In this document: one piece after another, positions 4,822 through 5,520 of the stretch
Layout: every line of letters begins with the position of its first letter
How positions within the stretch are numbered: the first letter of the stretch is position 1
Assembly: GCA_009923375.1 (NCBI GenBank)
Contig: RFTO01000088.1
Span: 1 to 5,520, forward strand
Direction of reading: 5' to 3'
Length of the DNA stretch: 5,520 bases
Source of the DNA: Actinomycetota bacterium
GTDB lineage: Bacteria; Actinomycetota; Actinomycetes; S36-B12; UBA5976
Notes under the pieces: generated by a model
What the model saw: the letters and a program-made list of their open reading frames with translations, nothing else
What the model was told of the DNA's origin: nothing
Database searches by the model: none
Position numbers and translations under genes: made by a program

Positions 4822-5520
4822 CTAGTGCTGCTCCAGATGGCCGCCGAAGGCATGGCGCATGGCACTGAGCACCCTGTTGGCCAGTGCATCCTCATCTCGG
4901 GAGGCGAACCGCGAGTAAAGAGCAGCCGTTAACACGGGCGCCGGAACACCGGTATCCACTGCCGCATTCACAGTCCAGCGGCCTTCACCTGAGTCACTCA
5001 CCCTGCCGGCGTAGCCATCCAACGTGGGGTTCTGGCCAAACGCTGCCGCGGTCAAATCAAGTAGCCAGGACGACACCACAGAACCACGGCGCCACACCTC
5101 GGCGATCGCCGGGAGGTCGAAGTGGTACTGGTAATGCTCGGGGTGTGCCAGCGGCGCGGTCTCAGCATTTTGTGCACGTCCCGACGTTCCGCTATCGGCA
5201 TGGGCGAGAATGTTGAACCCTTCCGCATACGCAGCCATAAGCCCGTATTCGATGCCGTTGTGCACCATCTTCACGAAGTGACCTGCACCCGATGGTCCGC
5301 AATGCAACCAACCGGACTCAACTGTGGCCGGAGCGGTCGCATCATTTGTGCGCGGTGCGGTCTCGATACCTGGGCAGAGAGATTGCCACAGTGGGGCGAG
5401 CCGCCCGACGGCCTCACCAGGTCCGCCGATCATTAGGCAATAGCCGCGTTCCAGGCCCCAGACCCCGCCCGACGTACCGACGTCAATGAAGTCGATTCCT
5501 CGACTGGACAGTTCCTTACT
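4822..5520 (-). CDS. gnd: 6-phosphogluconate dehydrogenase, decarboxylating, short type (N-terminus outside the window)
   Basis: The enzyme oxidatively decarboxylates 6-phosphogluconate to ribulose 5-phosphate in the cytosolic pentose phosphate pathway, giving reduced nicotinamide cofactor. The frame is open from the right edge to a TAG at 4822-4824, giving 232 visible residues. The full short-type enzyme is about 300, so roughly the first 70-100 residues, with the Rossmann nucleotide-binding fold, are missing, and NAD versus NADP preference cannot be judged. Visible motifs, counted from the first visible residue, are DVGTSGGVWGLERGYCLMIG (13-32), containing the substrate-binding S-G-G; GAGHFVKMVHNGIEYG (78-93) with catalytic Lys84 and Asn88; VWRRGSVVSSWLLDL (142-156); and the typical ending FASRDEDALANRVLSAMR...FGGH. 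The ATG at 5433 is internal, not the start. The gene converges with mshC across a 53-bp gap. Confidence in the family is high. Confidence 0.95.
   Translation of the reverse strand, partial: SKELSSRGIDFIDVGTSGGVWGLERGYCLMIGGPGEAVGRLAPLWQSLCPGIETAPRTNDATAPATVESGWLHCGPSGAGHFVKMVHNGIEYGLMAAYAEGFNILAHADSGTSGRAQNAETAPLAHPEHYQYHFDLPAIAEVWRRGSVVSSWLLDLTAAAFGQNPTLDGYAGRVSDSGEGRWTVNAAVDTGVPAPVLTAALYSRFASRDEDALANRVLSAMRHAFGGHLEQH

Noticed and set aside
4822..5433. gnd starting at the ATG at 5433
   Set aside because: The frame continues upstream to the window edge with the conserved DVGTSGGVWGLERGYC segment, so this ATG is an internal Met.
4884..5436. Plus-strand open frames of about 104-110 codons opposite gnd
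   Set aside because: They overlap a clear 6-phosphogluconate dehydrogenase frame on the other strand, and their products are Arg/Pro/Ser-rich and match no family.

Overview
The window looks like part of a chromosome from a mid-GC actinobacterium. The main evidence is mshC, whose product makes mycothiol, a thiol largely confined to Actinobacteria. It sits next to three small genes that together form a conserved actinobacterial neighbourhood. No mobile element, CRISPR array, tRNA or rRNA is visible. The genus cannot be named from this sequence.

Layout. At the left edge, on the minus strand, is the 5' end of an aldo/keto reductase gene (1-274, continuing beyond the window). A divergent intergenic region with a 12-bp inverted repeat separates it from a plus-strand run. 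That run is uppP (undecaprenyl-diphosphate phosphatase), a histidine-phosphatase gene of the MSMEG_4193 type whose ATG directly follows the uppP stop, a DUF3090 zinc-knuckle gene, a gene for a SCO1664-type protein distantly like phosphatidylinositol 3-/4-kinases, and mshC. On the right, converging on mshC, is the C-terminal three quarters of a short-type 6-phosphogluconate dehydrogenase gene (gnd, minus strand), cut by the window edge.

How the genes may work together. UppP recycles the lipid carrier of cell-wall synthesis, MshC adds cysteine to GlcN-inositol, and Gnd yields reduced nicotinamide cofactor in the pentose phosphate pathway. The three genes between uppP and mshC (phosphatase/mutase-like, zinc-knuckle, kinase-like) are a recurrent actinobacterial trio of unknown function. 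As I recall it, the M. tuberculosis region Rv2136c-Rv2130c has the same order, with extra genes before mshC. A kinase-like and a phosphatase-like protein beside an inositol-using enzyme suggest a phospho-inositol or phospho-sugar role. This is inference only, but it is the best candidate in the window for an undescribed system.

Regulation. Three genes (aldo/keto reductase, DUF3090, mshC) have a TANNNT hexamer 6-7 nt before the start codon. This is the spacing expected for a -10 box driving a leaderless transcript, so mshC and the DUF3090 gene may have their own promoters inside the apparent operon. No convincing intrinsic terminator is visible. The catalytic Tyr of the aldo/keto reductase appears to be replaced by Phe.
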